64,000 nt of DNA from Isoetes taiwanensis. Its lineage: Eukaryota > Streptophyta > Lycopodiopsida > Isoetales > Isoetaceae. The notes beneath the pieces were generated by a model, which worked only from the letters and a program-made list of their open reading frames with translations, was not told where the DNA came from and did no database searches. Of this stretch, positions 9,567 through 21,330 are shown piece after piece; position 1 is the first letter of the stretch; each line of letters starts with the position of its first letter. The DNA is taken from positions 2,350,479-2,414,478 of the forward strand of contig JAJEKV010000090.1 in NCBI GenBank assembly GCA_021234155.1. Direction: 5' to 3'. The translations under genes were made by a program, and so were the position numbers.

Positions 9567-11824
9567 GCAGCTTGAAGGTGACAAGAAAATTGTGGATTGT
9601 GTGCTCAAATTGACACTACGAGAATGTGTGGCCGAGCGTAATCGTGCCAATGATTTGAAGAGAAAACTTGTATGTGTTGAGAAGAGATTGGCTCAGATGA
9701 AGAAGACTTCTCTTGGATGGCAAAAAAGGAGGAAAGACAAAAAGCCAATTGAGAACTTGGCAATGAAGTGTGGTGCTGCCAAGAGAAGAGTTTATGCCCT
9801 CAAGCATTTGTTGAACACAAAGAGGCCAAACAATGCAAAGAAGGAAGTCAGGAAAAATGTAGGGCAGATTGTGAAAACAATTGCCAACAATGATGAGTTA
9901 ATTTCCTTGCTTAATGACCCTACAAACATTGGCTTGAGGAAAAGAGTGCTTGAACATGTAGTTGGTGAGATATACTCTAAGATTGATGCATGAAAAGTTC
10001 AGGAGGTTTGTGATACTGCTGGGATCAGCAGGCAGGACTATAAATTGTTGTTCAAGCCATTCTATGATGCTCTAAAGTCATTGAGCACAAAGAAGATTGT
10101 CCTCTCGAGACCCTACAGCTTAGAGCTAATAAAAAACATAAAGAACAACTCAGTTAATGAAATTTTAGGAAGCATGCATTATCTGGAATGTGGTTTTGTT
10201 GTTGCAGATACTGTTACAGTCAAGAATTGTAAGAAGGGTTCGAAAAAAGCTAAAAAGGATTCCAAAAAGGGCTCAAAAAGTACTGACAGAGACATTCTTG
10301 GATTGCATGCTAGAAATAATGTGTGGTTTGAATTGGATAAGCTTTTAAGCTTCATGGTTGTTTATTACAACATACAGGAAGCAGAGGTGAATGGGCAACT
10401 CGAAATTTGCTTGAAGCTGGATGAGATGGAGATGTCACACAGAGTCAAGTATGAGAGAGTATCCATAACTCCGATGAACAGGGCTATGATAAGCAGTTAT
10501 GATGAGGAAAGAGTGAAGAAGCAGAAAAAGAGAAATCCAGATTGGTTTTCTGTGCAATCCGAAGACCGTACTTGGTGGTTGGGCATGTTCCAGGTACAAA
10601 AAGAGAACTACAATGTTCTGAAGTGGGTTTTTGATCAGACAGAAATCCCAAGGCTGCTAGTTATGTATGGCAATGGTGAGAAGCTATGTGTTGCAGGCCA
10701 TGGTTCTTTTATTGTTAACTTCCATTTGGCATGTGACTTGAAGACAAAAAAGGCCATGTATCATAACATCTTCAGGTGCTAAGACCACAAGGAATTGTAT
10801 TTATTGCTGCTACACATTGAAGGAGAAGAAGAAAAAAGGGTCCAAGAGTACCCTTGAATGTGATCAGAACATGCCTCCTGATCGTCACTTGAAGGATGAC
10901 ACATTTGATCCAATACTCCCAATACCACTAGAGAGAGGGCACATTTGCACTCTTCACGTGCGTGTCAGGATTGTGAAAAAGATGATATATCACTCGGAGT
11001 GTTTTGTATGGAATATCAGAGGCGAGAAGGAGAGGGAAGAAGGCATTGAGCGAGTTGAAAAGGTTCTGTCTGAGGCAGGATTACATGGTGGATGTGTTAA
11101 ACTCGAACAAGACCACAAGAAATCCGGCAGTGGAAAAACTGCCTCAGTCCCAGCCAAGGTGTCCATTGGTGGAGTTAGAGCCAGACATTTCCTGAACAGG
11201 CCTGATAATGCTAAGGGTGGTGTCTATGAATTTAGGAAGAAATTAGTTGAGGCTGAAAGGGATAGGACAGATGGCGTGAATGGTACAGTGAGGAAAGTGG
11301 CTGCATGGAATGCACTGTCAAATATGAACACACTTTTACATAAGACATATTTATATGAGGCTGAAATAGCCAGGTTTTACTTGGTGGTCAAGGAGTTTAC
11401 ACATGCATACATACAGGCCTGGGGTGAGACAGAGGTTTCTCATTACATCCACATCTTATATGCTCATGGGCCTTGGTTTGCTCAGAAGTATGGGAGCCTG
11501 GCAATTTGGAACACGCAAGGTATGGAGAAGCCCCACAAGCAGGCCAAGGTTGCGTATAACCGGAAAACTCAGCGTGGAGGATCACATTCTTTGTCAAATC
11601 CACTTATACAAATGGCACAGTGGTTCTATAGAAGAGTTATTTCTCGACATGAGGAGAATGTGGCAAGACGGGCTGCTCCTCAGTTGCATAAGGCATTGGC
11701 TGATGCCTCAAAGAAAAGAAAAGGAGAGGCTTGGAAAAGATCTGCTGCTAGCATTGGCCTAATGGCATGGAGGGAGAAAAGGCAGAGAATTGGCAGTAGG
11801 TACATTGTAAAAGAAACAATGTAA
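9567..11824 (+). pseudogene. Transposase-like gene, one stop and one frameshift
   Basis: One frame is open from the LTR edge to 10782 apart from a TGA at 9991-9993. It then shifts by one base near 10780 and continues to 11824, giving about 750 residues. The N-terminal part is a Lys/Arg-rich coil. Then come a Lys/Ser low-complexity patch (SKKAKKDSKKGSKS), a conserved-looking core with HGSFIVNFHLACDLKTKKAM, a Cys pair NCIYCC, the segment DPILPIPLERGHICTLH, and a C-terminal YGSLAIWNTQGMEKPH. The Cys pair, I-P-L-x-R-x-H and Y-G-x-L-x-x-W-x-x-Q-G-M-E pattern recalls a widespread family of transposon-derived RNase H-like proteins. I recognise this from memory and cannot name a superfamily with certainty. 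The start is lost where the large LTR abuts, which suggests the LTR inserted into this gene. The C-terminus is Lys/Arg-rich. Confidence 0.5.
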
Positions 11825-12082
11825 GTCATGTGTATAATTTCATCCAGGTTTGTCAAATATTGGATTGGAAATTTCAGATAGAATATGTGATTGAATAATT
11901 GAACATTGAATAATTGAACAATTGAATAATTGAACAGATTGAAAACATGTAAAAACAGATCGGAACAGATTGGAACACCTATATATAACAGATCAAGTCG
12001 TGCTCTATATAACAGATTGCATATATAAAGATAACATATTGGGACACCTATATAAAACAGATTGCATATATAAAGTCGTGCT
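11825..12082. repeat. AT-rich stretch with short tandem repeats
   Basis: About three copies of a ~16-bp unit like ATTGAATAATTGAACA near 11890-11938. Two copies of a segment containing AAGTCGTGCTCTA with TATATAA and ACAGATTGCATATATAAAG follow at 11994-12090. No gene seen. Confidence 0.6.
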
Positions 12083-12364
12083 CTAAATAGCACATTTCTT
12101 CCTCTTCTCCCTGCTCGTCTTTTTCCTCCTCCTCCTCCTCCTCTGACACATAGTCGGCTCCATCCCTGGAAGGCTCTTGGATGATGATGCTCTCTCTCTG
12201 TGTTGATTCAGACGAGCTACCTGGGCCTCACTCATCCGTAGTGTGATAGGACTCGTCGGAGGAGTCTGAGCTATTGGGCTCGTCGCCGTCGACATGTTTT
12301 GGCCGCATATACTTTGGGATCTTCTTGCCTCCCTCCCAGGGCGATCTTCGCCATGCTTGGACAT
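12083..12364 (-). CDS. Small very basic ORF next to LTR copy 2
   Basis: A 93-residue frame starting MSKHGEDRPGREARRSQS. It has a Thr/Pro/Ser middle (TSPIAQTPPTSPITLRMSEA) and ends in a run of arginines and lysines (RRRRRRKK). I recognise no family. It starts just left of the LTR-like copy at 12375-13699, where the internal region of that element should begin, so it may be the start of an element-encoded protein. It is too short and low in complexity to be sure it is translated. Confidence 0.3.
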   Translation of the reverse strand: MSKHGEDRPGREARRSQSICGQNMSTATSPIAQTPPTSPITLRMSEAQVARLNQHRERASSSKSLPGMEPTMCQRRRRRRKKTSREKRKKCAI

Positions 12365-12374
12365 GGGCTGGGGC

Positions 12375-13256
12375 TTCTAACCTTTTAACCACTCCATCTG
12401 CCCCTCCTGTGCATACTTTGCAGATGGGCTAAAACAAGCTATGAAGTGACTGTAACTTGCCAGATATGCAACCTCGAGGTATCGCCCTATGAGGCTACTC
12501 CGGGTTGCGTCTCCCCGGTCTGATGAGGTAGGAAGGGAAGAACTCCCCCTCCCGGAGCACAATGGTTGAATAGACGGCCAGAGAACGTGACGACACACGT
12601 TCATACCTGATTGAATTCCCGAAATAGGAGTCAGGCCAAACTCTGCAGCTCCTGAGGATCAGGATGACACCACCAATCCAGGAAGTGTCAGACCCATACC
12701 CCACCCTCACGAAATGACCGGCTAGGTCCCCAGTAGCTTCTTGCCAAGGGCCTTGTTATGTGGTGCTCAGTCACTCTATAACTTCCATAGCCTGGTGGGA
12801 TCTATGCGCAGGCCGCATATAATAGGAACTAGAGGGTCTAAAATAGAAGCATCATCTATGCAAGGCTACTAGGTCTCTACCCCATCACAAGGCTACTAGA
12901 TCCCCTCCCAACACAAGATGTGCAAACATGATCAACCAACATCATATATCCACATAACATGATAAATAATGAGAATAACGTCTAATCCTAATCACATGCA
13001 TCTAACTTACATGGTTCATTGATTAGGGTTCAAGATCCGAACTGAGGGTTCTAGGAGGGCTCTACTAGAAATACGAGATACTAGATGATCTACCTGATCC
13101 TGGCATCTCCATGGCTTGCAAGCGATTTGGGGTAGCTTCCACTCTATCTGACATGAACACAGTCTTGGGGCTGTTGATCTGTTCTATGCTGCAACAAACG
13201 GTTCTCGAAACGGAGTTTCGGGCGAATCAGAGTTCCAAGACAGTAGGAGCCAGAAA

Positions 13257-13287
<31 letters not shown>

Positions 13288-13699
13288 GAGAGTAAGAATA
13301 TGATATAAATTAATAGAATAGAATAGAATAGTTTTTTTAACGTCCACGAAGACTAATAGATATTATGATACATATTTCCTATATATAGGAATAGTATGCA
13401 ATGAATAACAAGTATCAAATTTAGGCAAGGGCCAGAAAAGAGCTTAGGGTTAGGGTTAGTCCATAAGTATATTAGGGTTGCCATGTCATGCCATGTGGCT
13501 CCGCTAGGGTGCAACCGTGTGGCGTGTTGCTCAATAGGATGGGGGGCATCATGTGGAAATGGTTCCATCCTAAGTTGCCAAAGTTATATAATATAACTTC
13601 TATTCACGCTTAAGGTGTACAAGGTTACCATAGTAGGCTTGTATGGTGGCGTGGCCTTAAAATATACGTATTTATACCGCCTATTTTAGGGGAATGTCA
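12375..13699 (-). repeat. Second copy of the large LTR family
   Basis: It shares the scattered order of motifs of the LTR at 8084-9564: CACTCCATC near its left end, a GGTTGCGTCTCCC segment, a splice-donor-like CAGGTAGATCATC on the minus strand near 13100, and ATACGTATTTAT near the right end. The right edge TGACATTCCCC (minus strand, from 13699) matches the other LTR's TGACGTTCC. No PBS is found, so the left end is truncated or diverged. A 27-base T run sits at 13261-13287 and a short TTAGGG repeat at about 13442-13456. Confidence 0.55.
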
Positions 13700-14016
13700 C
13701 AGTGTGGAAGAGGCTGTCAGCTCGCCTATAAAAGGATGTGTAGAGAGGCCGAGATGTGAACATTTGGAAGTTGAAGAACTGGGGAAGTCCTCTAGATAGC
13801 TCATTGCTTGACTGGTAAAGTCATCAAATCCTAATTTTGATTGCCTAGATATGGTCCTCTTTGTTGGACCCAGCACATGAGGAACATCATCCTGTGGACA
13901 TGTACAACACCAAATCTAGAGTAGAAGCAATGTAGACATCATATTGTATTAGTTGCAGCCACTAAGAATGCATCTTTACTAATGTATTCTTTTTGAGCCA
14001 GATAAGAAATATACGG
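13700..14016. other. No gene seen
   Basis: Mixed sequence between LTR copy 2 and the gypsy fragment. No open frame or repeat worth calling. Confidence 0.5.
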
Positions 14017-15090
14017 CTATCTGCCATTTTGTAATTCCTGCGTGTCATGATACTGGTTTGTGAAACATTGGTTGAGTCGGAATTTGTTACTAAAAAGATG
14101 AGTGCCCCAATTTGATAACATGAATACGTTGGGTTGGACAATTTCATCGAGTTTTTGAAGTTGATAGACTTGCTCTTGAAGATTAGCAGGTGGATTATGC
14201 ACTGTTGCTAATTGAAATTGAAGCAAGGGCAAAATATACTGAAAGGATGTTAAAGCCTCTTGACCATAAACCATTTTGAAGAGAGTCTGTGCAGTAGCAG
14301 TCTTATAGGTCGTATATATATGCCCATAGAACAGTAAGAAATTTTTCATACTAAATTTTTTGTGAAGCGTCGCAGTTTTTTTTTAAAATCATGTGACCAA
14401 TGTTTTATTTGTACTCTCTGCAAGGCCATTATCTTGAGGATAACAAAGCAAGATCTTCCGATAATGGATATGCAAATAGCCCGTGAGTTCCTTAATAATG
14501 TGATTCACGAGATGAACTCCATGGTCAATAACAAATTTTGTACGTCGTCCAAAATGCGTAATGATATATATGCATGAACAACACATGCGTCGTGCTGGGT
14601 ATTGTATTGTGGGACAGAGTGTAGACTTCAGCCCATTTTAGTATCATAGTCCGCGAGAACTAAAATATAATGAGCACAAGTATTTCGAGCTAGAGGATTA
14701 ATGGTCCAATAGAATCCATCCCCCCATGGAAAGGAAGGGGCATGGCGACTGGTGTTAGCAGAAGAGCGTCATGGCCCGTGGGTGATTGGCCTACCCATTG
14801 GCAAGCATCACATGTGCGGGCGTGAATGTGAGCATCTTTGAACACCATTGGCCAATAAGATTCTGCCAAGATAACCTTATGGGTCGTGTTGTCAGCATTA
14901 AAGTGAAGGAATTGTTGACGGCGTGCTTGTAGCTTTTTGGGAGATAAGAGAGAGTCTTCTAGAGGAAGAGTGCCAGAGATCAAGTACTAGAATTGAGTAC
15001 GCCATTTTTAATTGGCAATTGATCATACTCCAAATAGTGAACGCTTTTGGCCTTACGAAGAAAGGGGCGGCCGACTAGCATGTCATAGAC
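14017..15090 (-). pseudogene. Ty3/gypsy fragment: protease end and integrase, RT deleted
   Basis: Reading right to left on the minus strand: YDMLVGRPFLRKAK near 15087-15046 is the C-terminal motif of a retropepsin. Next, at 14983-14690, is an integrase zinc-binding part with YWPMVFKDAHIHARTCDAC. Then come a degraded core (14586-14389, with DHGVHLVNHIIKELTGY and YPQDNGLAESTN) and a C-terminal part (14349-14017, with TATAQTLFKMVYGQEAL). These are standard plant Ty3/gypsy pol signatures. RT and RNase H are absent between protease and integrase, and the core is split by frameshifts, so the copy is dead. Confidence 0.8.
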
Positions 15091-16615
15091 ACTGTGATCC
15101 TCTCTTGCTTTCCGGATTCCAAATCTAAGGAAATTTAAGATTATCAATGTTGATCTTGAATTAATACTTTTGAAGGGATACCGAACATGCTTTTACCCAT
15201 AGCCTCAATTCTCTGCATATATAAAGGGCAGAAATCTAAAAGATAATTAATCTTATGAACCAAATGTTGACTCTAAGACATCGTACCTTGGAATGGAGCC
15301 AACTTATCCCCAACCATGTCGAAACACTTTCCAATGTCACTAAGGGGCTTGAAGATATTGATGGAGATAAGATATCATAGTCTATATGAAGAAGAGACAG
15401 GGTGCTTTGCATCATGTTAGCACATCTATACATATACTTCAATCTGCGAAACAGAATCATGCGGTAACAACACATCAATATGAGCCCAAATTGGTCTATC
15501 CCATCCATAAAATAAGAACTTTGTTCTAAATGCTTCCTATGATGAAAGCTGGCCAGGCTCATCCCATAATCGATAGTATTTATTTATACTAGCTGCTATT
15601 CATCGTCGTTGTGTCTTTGAGTGTATTGTGTCTTTTTCCCAAGAAACAAGCAACCCTTTGGTTGGAGAAGCAAGCCCCTCTCCTCCCCTTCCCTTTCCCT
15701 TTTTTCTTGGCTACAAATTTTAAAAATTGCTTTGCCCTCTTTCCACTGAAGGTTGTGAAAAATGACTTGTTGGCTTTTGTTTATTTTTCCTATCACCATT
15801 CAATTCAATTCTCAATGTATGCTCTTTAAAGGTTGTCAGAAAATGTGTGTTGTTAACTCAACTACAATATCCATAAATATCTTATTGCTTTCTGTGATCT
15901 TTCACATGTGTTAGAATGAAGGATCACGAGACTGCAAAAAATGATATGTTAGCCAACTACATATGTCACAATTACATCTTGATTTTTTTGCACAAAGGGA
16001 AACTAGAAACTTCCATATAAAGAAGTTTGGCCAATTGTAACAGAATTGGGATAGGTGGACTAAAAAATCAAGGAATGCGAGAATCATCAATTTAATGTTA
16101 TGCAAGATACAACAACATCCCAATAGATAGGCTTTTCATTCATTTCACAGTTTTTTCTACAATGCTATAGAGTGGGCAGCTGTATATTCCAAAGTACCCA
16201 TAAAAATTGAAAAACATAGAGAATATCCAGCTATATCACTTGGACCCCAAAAATACAATTGTTTGCTACAAATGTTGGCTAGTGTACCTGCTGAGAGCCT
16301 ATCGTCAGGATTAAAAAATCTGCCTCTTCGAGTTTTTAAGAAAAAAACCCTAGTGATAAGCCCTCGACAAGGGGCTTAGACGAACGCAAGGCCGCTAAAA
16401 TGCTCCCATAAAAAACCCATGTTTCACGGAGAAACTAGAGTCGCGCATCACCCATGTACCTGCACATCACCAACACTAAAATACAGAAAACAAAAATATT
16501 GAAAAGCGAGGGACTGTCCAGGCATGCCACGGCACAAAACCTCGAAAAGCGAGAAGTTGGTCATGCTTGACATGCGACAATTTTAGTAAATAGTTTATAT
16601 AATAACAAAATTAAG
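15091..16615. other. No gene seen; possible gag remnant near 15236-15562
   Basis: A 108-codon minus-strand frame at 15562-15236 sits where gag of the adjacent gypsy fragment would be, but I cannot match it to a family. The rest is AT-rich with short frames only. Confidence 0.4.
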
Positions 16616-17205
16616 GAAGGGAGAGTGAGACAGAAACTACTGAGAGATGAGAAAGCGCCAATGAGAGAAGCCAAAGAAGAACTCCACAATAAGTAGTGAC
16701 CTCCTAACCGAATGAGTGGCCCAAAAATGCATGCGATGCATGCATAAATACGTGGATGCTCATCTTGCCCGAGAATCCTGATCTGCTACTCGAATCAATT
16801 GCATTCTCATGCTGCGACTCGCAAGATACAACAACATCCCCATACCAAAGAACTTCCAGATTCGACAAACTAGATCCGAGCAAAGAAAGGATTTCCCGTG
16901 CAGGACAGATTGCTAGAATAGAGAATAGAAGAGGTTAAAAAATACGCTAAGAATCACCAAGAAAGGTCAACCCATGCAAGAAGAAGCCCCTCCTATACAT
17001 GAGATCATAGAAAAAAACAAGAGAACTATTGAGAGATGAAAAAGCACCGACAAGAAGCCAAATAAGAACTCTATATAATTAGTGAGCTCCCAACCAGATG
17101 AGCGGCCCACAACTGTATGCGATACATGCATGCAATGCATGGATGCTCAGCTTGCCCGAGAATCCCGATCCCCTACTCGGATCAATTGTATTTCTTGTTA
17201 TGCAA
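16616..17205. repeat. Imperfect ~190-bp direct repeat pair
   Basis: 16616-16815 and 17015-17205 share the same order of segments: ACT(A)CTGAGAGATGA, AAAGC(G/A)CC, GAAGCCAA, a GCATGCGATGCATGCAT-type self-complementary tract, GATGCTCA and CTTGCCCGAGAATCC. Copies are about 400 bp apart and diverged. Origin unknown. Confidence 0.65.
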
Positions 17206-18289
17206 GAAATGAACATATGCTAGTATTAGAGATGATTATAGTGAAATTCTTGTAATTATAGGTCTTTCTAACACATTTTAAGGTGTGCAATTTACAAACA
17301 CCTTTTTTTTTTGTTTATTTTAGCATGCAATCGTATAGCAGCATGGACAAAAGCGTTAAAGGCAAGCTCAACAAATGCATTTGGATAAGAAGCCTATGCA
17401 ACTAGAAGCGGGAAGATTTTAAAAGTATTGAGCCGGAATTTGTAGATAGTGGACATGACTGTCAATTTAGAGTATTTTGTTTTTTTTTTTTCCAAGCATA
17501 CTACATGCATTAACCAAGCATGCTACATCCTAGACTGTAGGATCTCTATGAGATAGTGAAAAAAGGTCATTTTCAAGTCCTCTAAAGATTCATTATGAAT
17601 ATATTGTTATCTCATGAGGTATATTTCAGCTTTTATTTACATGGAGGAGGGTGTTGTGCCAGGCAGCATGTAGGGCCATGCCGCAATTTTGCTCATAACT
17701 TCTGGCTCGAGTGTCAAATTCGGGTGTTTTTTAGTGTTTTGAAAAGCTGGACGTGTGAGCTTTCCATCGATGTATAGTTCAATTAGTTGTGCTTAGTCTA
17801 GCTTGGCCGAATTTGGGGTTTCTGTCATGAACCTACGCGAAAACAAGGAAAATACGTGGAAAATAGGCAAGAAATATGGAAGAAATACGCCAAGATCGGC
17901 AAGAAATCTGATATATGAACATGAATCAAGAATACAATGGTCCGAAGGCAAGCAGGAATACGAGACAGATGCCTAGAAGGCTCAAGACTGGCGTTGAACC
18001 AGAATGGTTTGACAAGAAGGAGACGCCTCCTTATATATATAGGCCAACGGTCAAGATCACACCACTCCAATGGATGAGATCATGCCAAGTGTCGCGCATG
18101 CATGTAGGTTCTAGGATATTCTAGAACCTCCTAGAAATAGTCCCGCGTATGAGAAAGATATGAAGGAATGTCTTTAACAAATATTGGTAGGACACTTGGC
18201 AAAGGTGTGTGACTTGCAACTAGAAGGTTGTGAGTTCAAATCTTGCTTCGTGCAACTACCCTTTTGCATCCATGTGATGACCATCTTTT
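17206..18289. other. Mostly anonymous; possible LTR and tRNA-like segment
   Basis: A minus-strand TATATATATAAGG (about 18044-18032) lies between a TGTCATGAACC start (about 17823) and the chromovirus, so this may be its diverged 3' LTR; the edges cannot be fixed. At 18184-18262 a stretch with GGTTGTGAGTTCAAATC resembles a tRNA B box, as in tRNA-derived SINEs, but no cloverleaf is convincing. Confidence 0.3.
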
Positions 18290-19139
18290 GTACATACGAG
18301 TATAATGTTCGTATGATTCGAATATCCGTATGGTCATCACACCATCTCCCTCCTACGACGGCGACGAGTCCTCGGAACTGGGGCCGGAGTATTCAAATTT
18401 GGCTTATCCGGGTAACGTCGGTGAAACTTCGCAATTTTATCAGGAGCATTACTCATATTCTCGGCAGGCTCCCAGGTCCTATCGCTTGGCGAGTAACCTT
18501 CCCAATCGACAAAGTAATACAATCGTCGACGAAGAAACTTGGAGTCCAAAATCTCTCAAACCTCGAACTCCTCATGATCGTCAATTTCTACTGCTGCTGG
18601 TGGCGGAGGAACGTGATCTGGGAAAGTATTGACTGTGTAGGGCTCTAATAGAGAAACATGAAATATTGGATGAAGCCGAACAACTGGAGGGAGCTCGAGC
18701 TGGAATGCCACATTGTACATACGAGTATAATGTTTGTATGATACGAATATCCATATGGTCGTTACACCATCCCCCTCCTACGACGGCGACGAGTCCTCGG
18801 AGCTGGGGCCGGAGTATTCAAACTTGGTTTATCCGAGTAACGTCAGTGAAACTCTGCAATTTTATCAGGAGCATTACTCAGATTCTCGGCAGGCTCCCAG
18901 GTTCTATCACTTGGCAAGTAACCTTCCCAATCGACAAAGTAATACAATCGTCAGCGAAGAAACTTGGAGTCCAAAATCTTTCGAACCTCGAACTCCTCAT
19001 GATCGTCAATTTCTACTGGTGGTGGCGGTGGAGGAATGCGATCTGGGAAAGTATTGCCTGTGTAGGGCTCCAATAGAGAAACATGAAATACTGGATGAAG
19101 CCGAACAGCTGGAGGGAGCTCGAGCCGGAATGCCACATT
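18290..19139. repeat. 425-bp tandem duplication at the chromovirus 3' end
   Basis: 18290-18714 and 18715-19139 are near-identical direct repeats, both beginning GTACATACGAGTATAATG. On the minus strand each encodes the chromodomain and the end of pol, so the element has a second chromodomain copy behind the first. The differences are mostly single substitutions, so the duplication is fairly young compared with the element's decay. Confidence 0.85.
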
Positions 19140-21330
19140 GCTGATCTGAGCCATGATTCGGTAAGGACCAAGGCGATGATAGTCAAGCTTATTGCAGGGA
19201 CGTGAGGTAGGGAGGTCCTTACGAAGAAGCCATACAAGGTCACCAACGTGAAATTTAGGAGCTTCCTGCAAATACAAATCAGCATAATGCCGATAGCGTT
19301 TCTGTGCTCGGTGAAGATGATGCTGAAGATCCGATTGAAGAGCCTGGAGTTTCTCAAGTCGAGACTCGGCACTAGGATTGACCGAGTCATCGCCAGCGAC
19401 GCTAAGAGACCAACGAAGATGCTGACCAGAGTTTAGAAAGAACAGAATCTGGCCAATGGAAGCATGTACTGACTGAGTTACTATAGGCAAACTCAGCTAG
19501 TGGAAGATAATTGACCCAATCATCCTGCTGATAACTGATAAAGCACCTTAAATATTGTATGCAATAACTCCAAAAGCCGCTTCCAAAAACCTACGACGAA
19601 CTGTGGTCCACGATCGCTGATGATAGTATCGGGCAAGCCGTAAAGTCTGACTACTTCACGAAAAAGAAGATCCGTTGTTCTCTCACTAGTGATGGTGATG
19701 TTGCAGGGAATAAAATGGGCCATCTTAGAGAAACGATCAACAACTACCATAATGGCATCATAACCCCGAGAGACTGACAACTCTGGAATAAAGTCTATAG
19801 AAATGCTCTTCCAAGGTCCATCTGGTACCGACAATATTTGAAGAAGACCATGAGGAAGATGCCTTGGAACCTTCGCTCGACAGCAAATCTCAAAGGATCA
19901 AGCTTCGACAGAGCGACGAATCCCAGGCCACCAATACTCTCGACTAATAAGTTCAAGAGTCTTGGCTACTCCAAAGTGTCCGGCCATAGGTGTGTCATGG
20001 AAAGCCTGGAGAACCCGAAGCCTAGAAGCACCATCTGGCACATACAGAAGCCCATCACGGAACATGAGTCGAGCTCGAATCTCAAAACGATCATAGTCTG
20101 ATCGCATTTGCTGAGAAGATGATGCAGATTCAAGGTGTGAGAATACATCTTGAGCCAATGGATCGGAGGGCAGAGATGCTCGAACAGACTCCAAAAAGAC
20201 TGTATCACGAGGCCTCTCGAACAAAGTGAGGGCCATAAGCTGGAACCGATCAGGCCCTAGAATAACCTGTGATTACTGGTCAAATCCAGGATCACCTAGC
20301 TTGGGCTCAAGGTAGGAGCGTCGAGACAAGGCATCAGGCTTCCCTTGGAGGGACGGTACTTGATTACAAAATTAATCCGGGATAATACTTGAGTATGCCA
20401 CCGGGCCTGGCAACGGTTGAGCACTCGAGCATACTGAAAATATTCTAGATTTCGATGATATGTATAGACTGTGACCTTAGAAGGAGATCCCTCCAGGAAA
20501 CGTCTCCATTCCTCAAAAGAATCCACTATCACCAACAACTCCTTGTCATAAATGGGATAGTTGATTTCAGCAGCCTGAAACTTCCGTGAGTGATAGGCGA
20601 TTGGATGCAATTCATGGTCATCCCCCTTCTGTGACAGAATCCCACCAAGTGCAAAATCAGAAGCATCTGCTTCAACAATATATGGGCGCAAAGGATCTGC
20701 ATGAGCAAGAACTGACGCCGTGGTGAAAGCATGCTTTAGGGTAACGAAGGCAGATTCCGCTTCCACAGTCCATTCAAATGGCACGTCCTTTACCGTGAGG
20801 CGTGTCAAAAGAAGGGCAATCTCCGAATAATCCCGAATGAAACGCCGATAGAAATTGGCAAACCCAAGAAAACACTGAACATCTCGAACGGATGAAGGTG
20901 TTTGCCACTCCAGAACAGTGCTGACCTTTTTGGAGTCCATAGAGACTCCATGTGGAGTGATGCGATAGCCAAGGAACTCCACATTATCCTGCTCAAACTG
21001 ACACTTCTCAAGTTTGGCATATAACCCATGCCCACGAAGCTTCTGAAGAACCTGTCGAACATGCCTCTCATGTTCTTCAAGAGTCTTAGAGTAAATAAGA
21101 ATATCATTCAAATAGATGATAACAAAAATATCTAAGAACTCTCAAAAAACATCATTGGCCATATACTAGAATACTGCTGGACTGGAGCATTGGTAAGTCC
21201 AAACGGCATAACTGTGTACTCAAAATGGCCATACCGAGTATGAAAAGTCGTTTTCCACTCATCACCCTCCCGGATCCGAATAAGATTGTAGGCACCCCGA
21301 AGATCAATCTTCGTAAACATTAGAGAAAAT
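18331..21330 (-). pseudogene. Chromovirus (Ty3/gypsy) pol: RT, RNase H, integrase, chromodomain; inactive
   Basis: Right to left: RT from [15 protein letters not shown] (about 21317) through MPFGLTNAP, then YLND at about 21117-21106 where the catalytic YxDD motif should be. RNase H follows with ADASDFALGGILSQKG and YDKELLVIV. The integrase zinc part ends in HFGVAKTLELISREYWWPGI (about 19950), and the core has SIDFIPEL and SDRGPQF. Then come GDLVWLLR, LGPYRI, HPVFHVSLL and a chromodomain with YFVDWEGY and [10 protein letters not shown] (18549-18337, and again in the duplicated unit). Changes that kill it: Asp to Asn in YxDD; loss of about 30 codons holding the catalytic Glu of integrase near 19560; frameshifts; and loss of gag, protease and the RT N-terminus. 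The chromodomain normally targets such elements to marked chromatin. Confidence 0.85.

Noticed and set aside
13442-13456. Interstitial telomere repeat
   Set aside because: Only about two TTAGGG units; too short to mean more than chance or a telo-box.
15236-15562. Independent gene on the minus strand
   Set aside because: No recognisable motif. It is probably a remnant of the neighbouring gypsy element or chance.
18184-18262. A tRNA gene
   Set aside because: A B-box-like GAGTTCAAATC is present, but no acceptor stem or full cloverleaf can be drawn.
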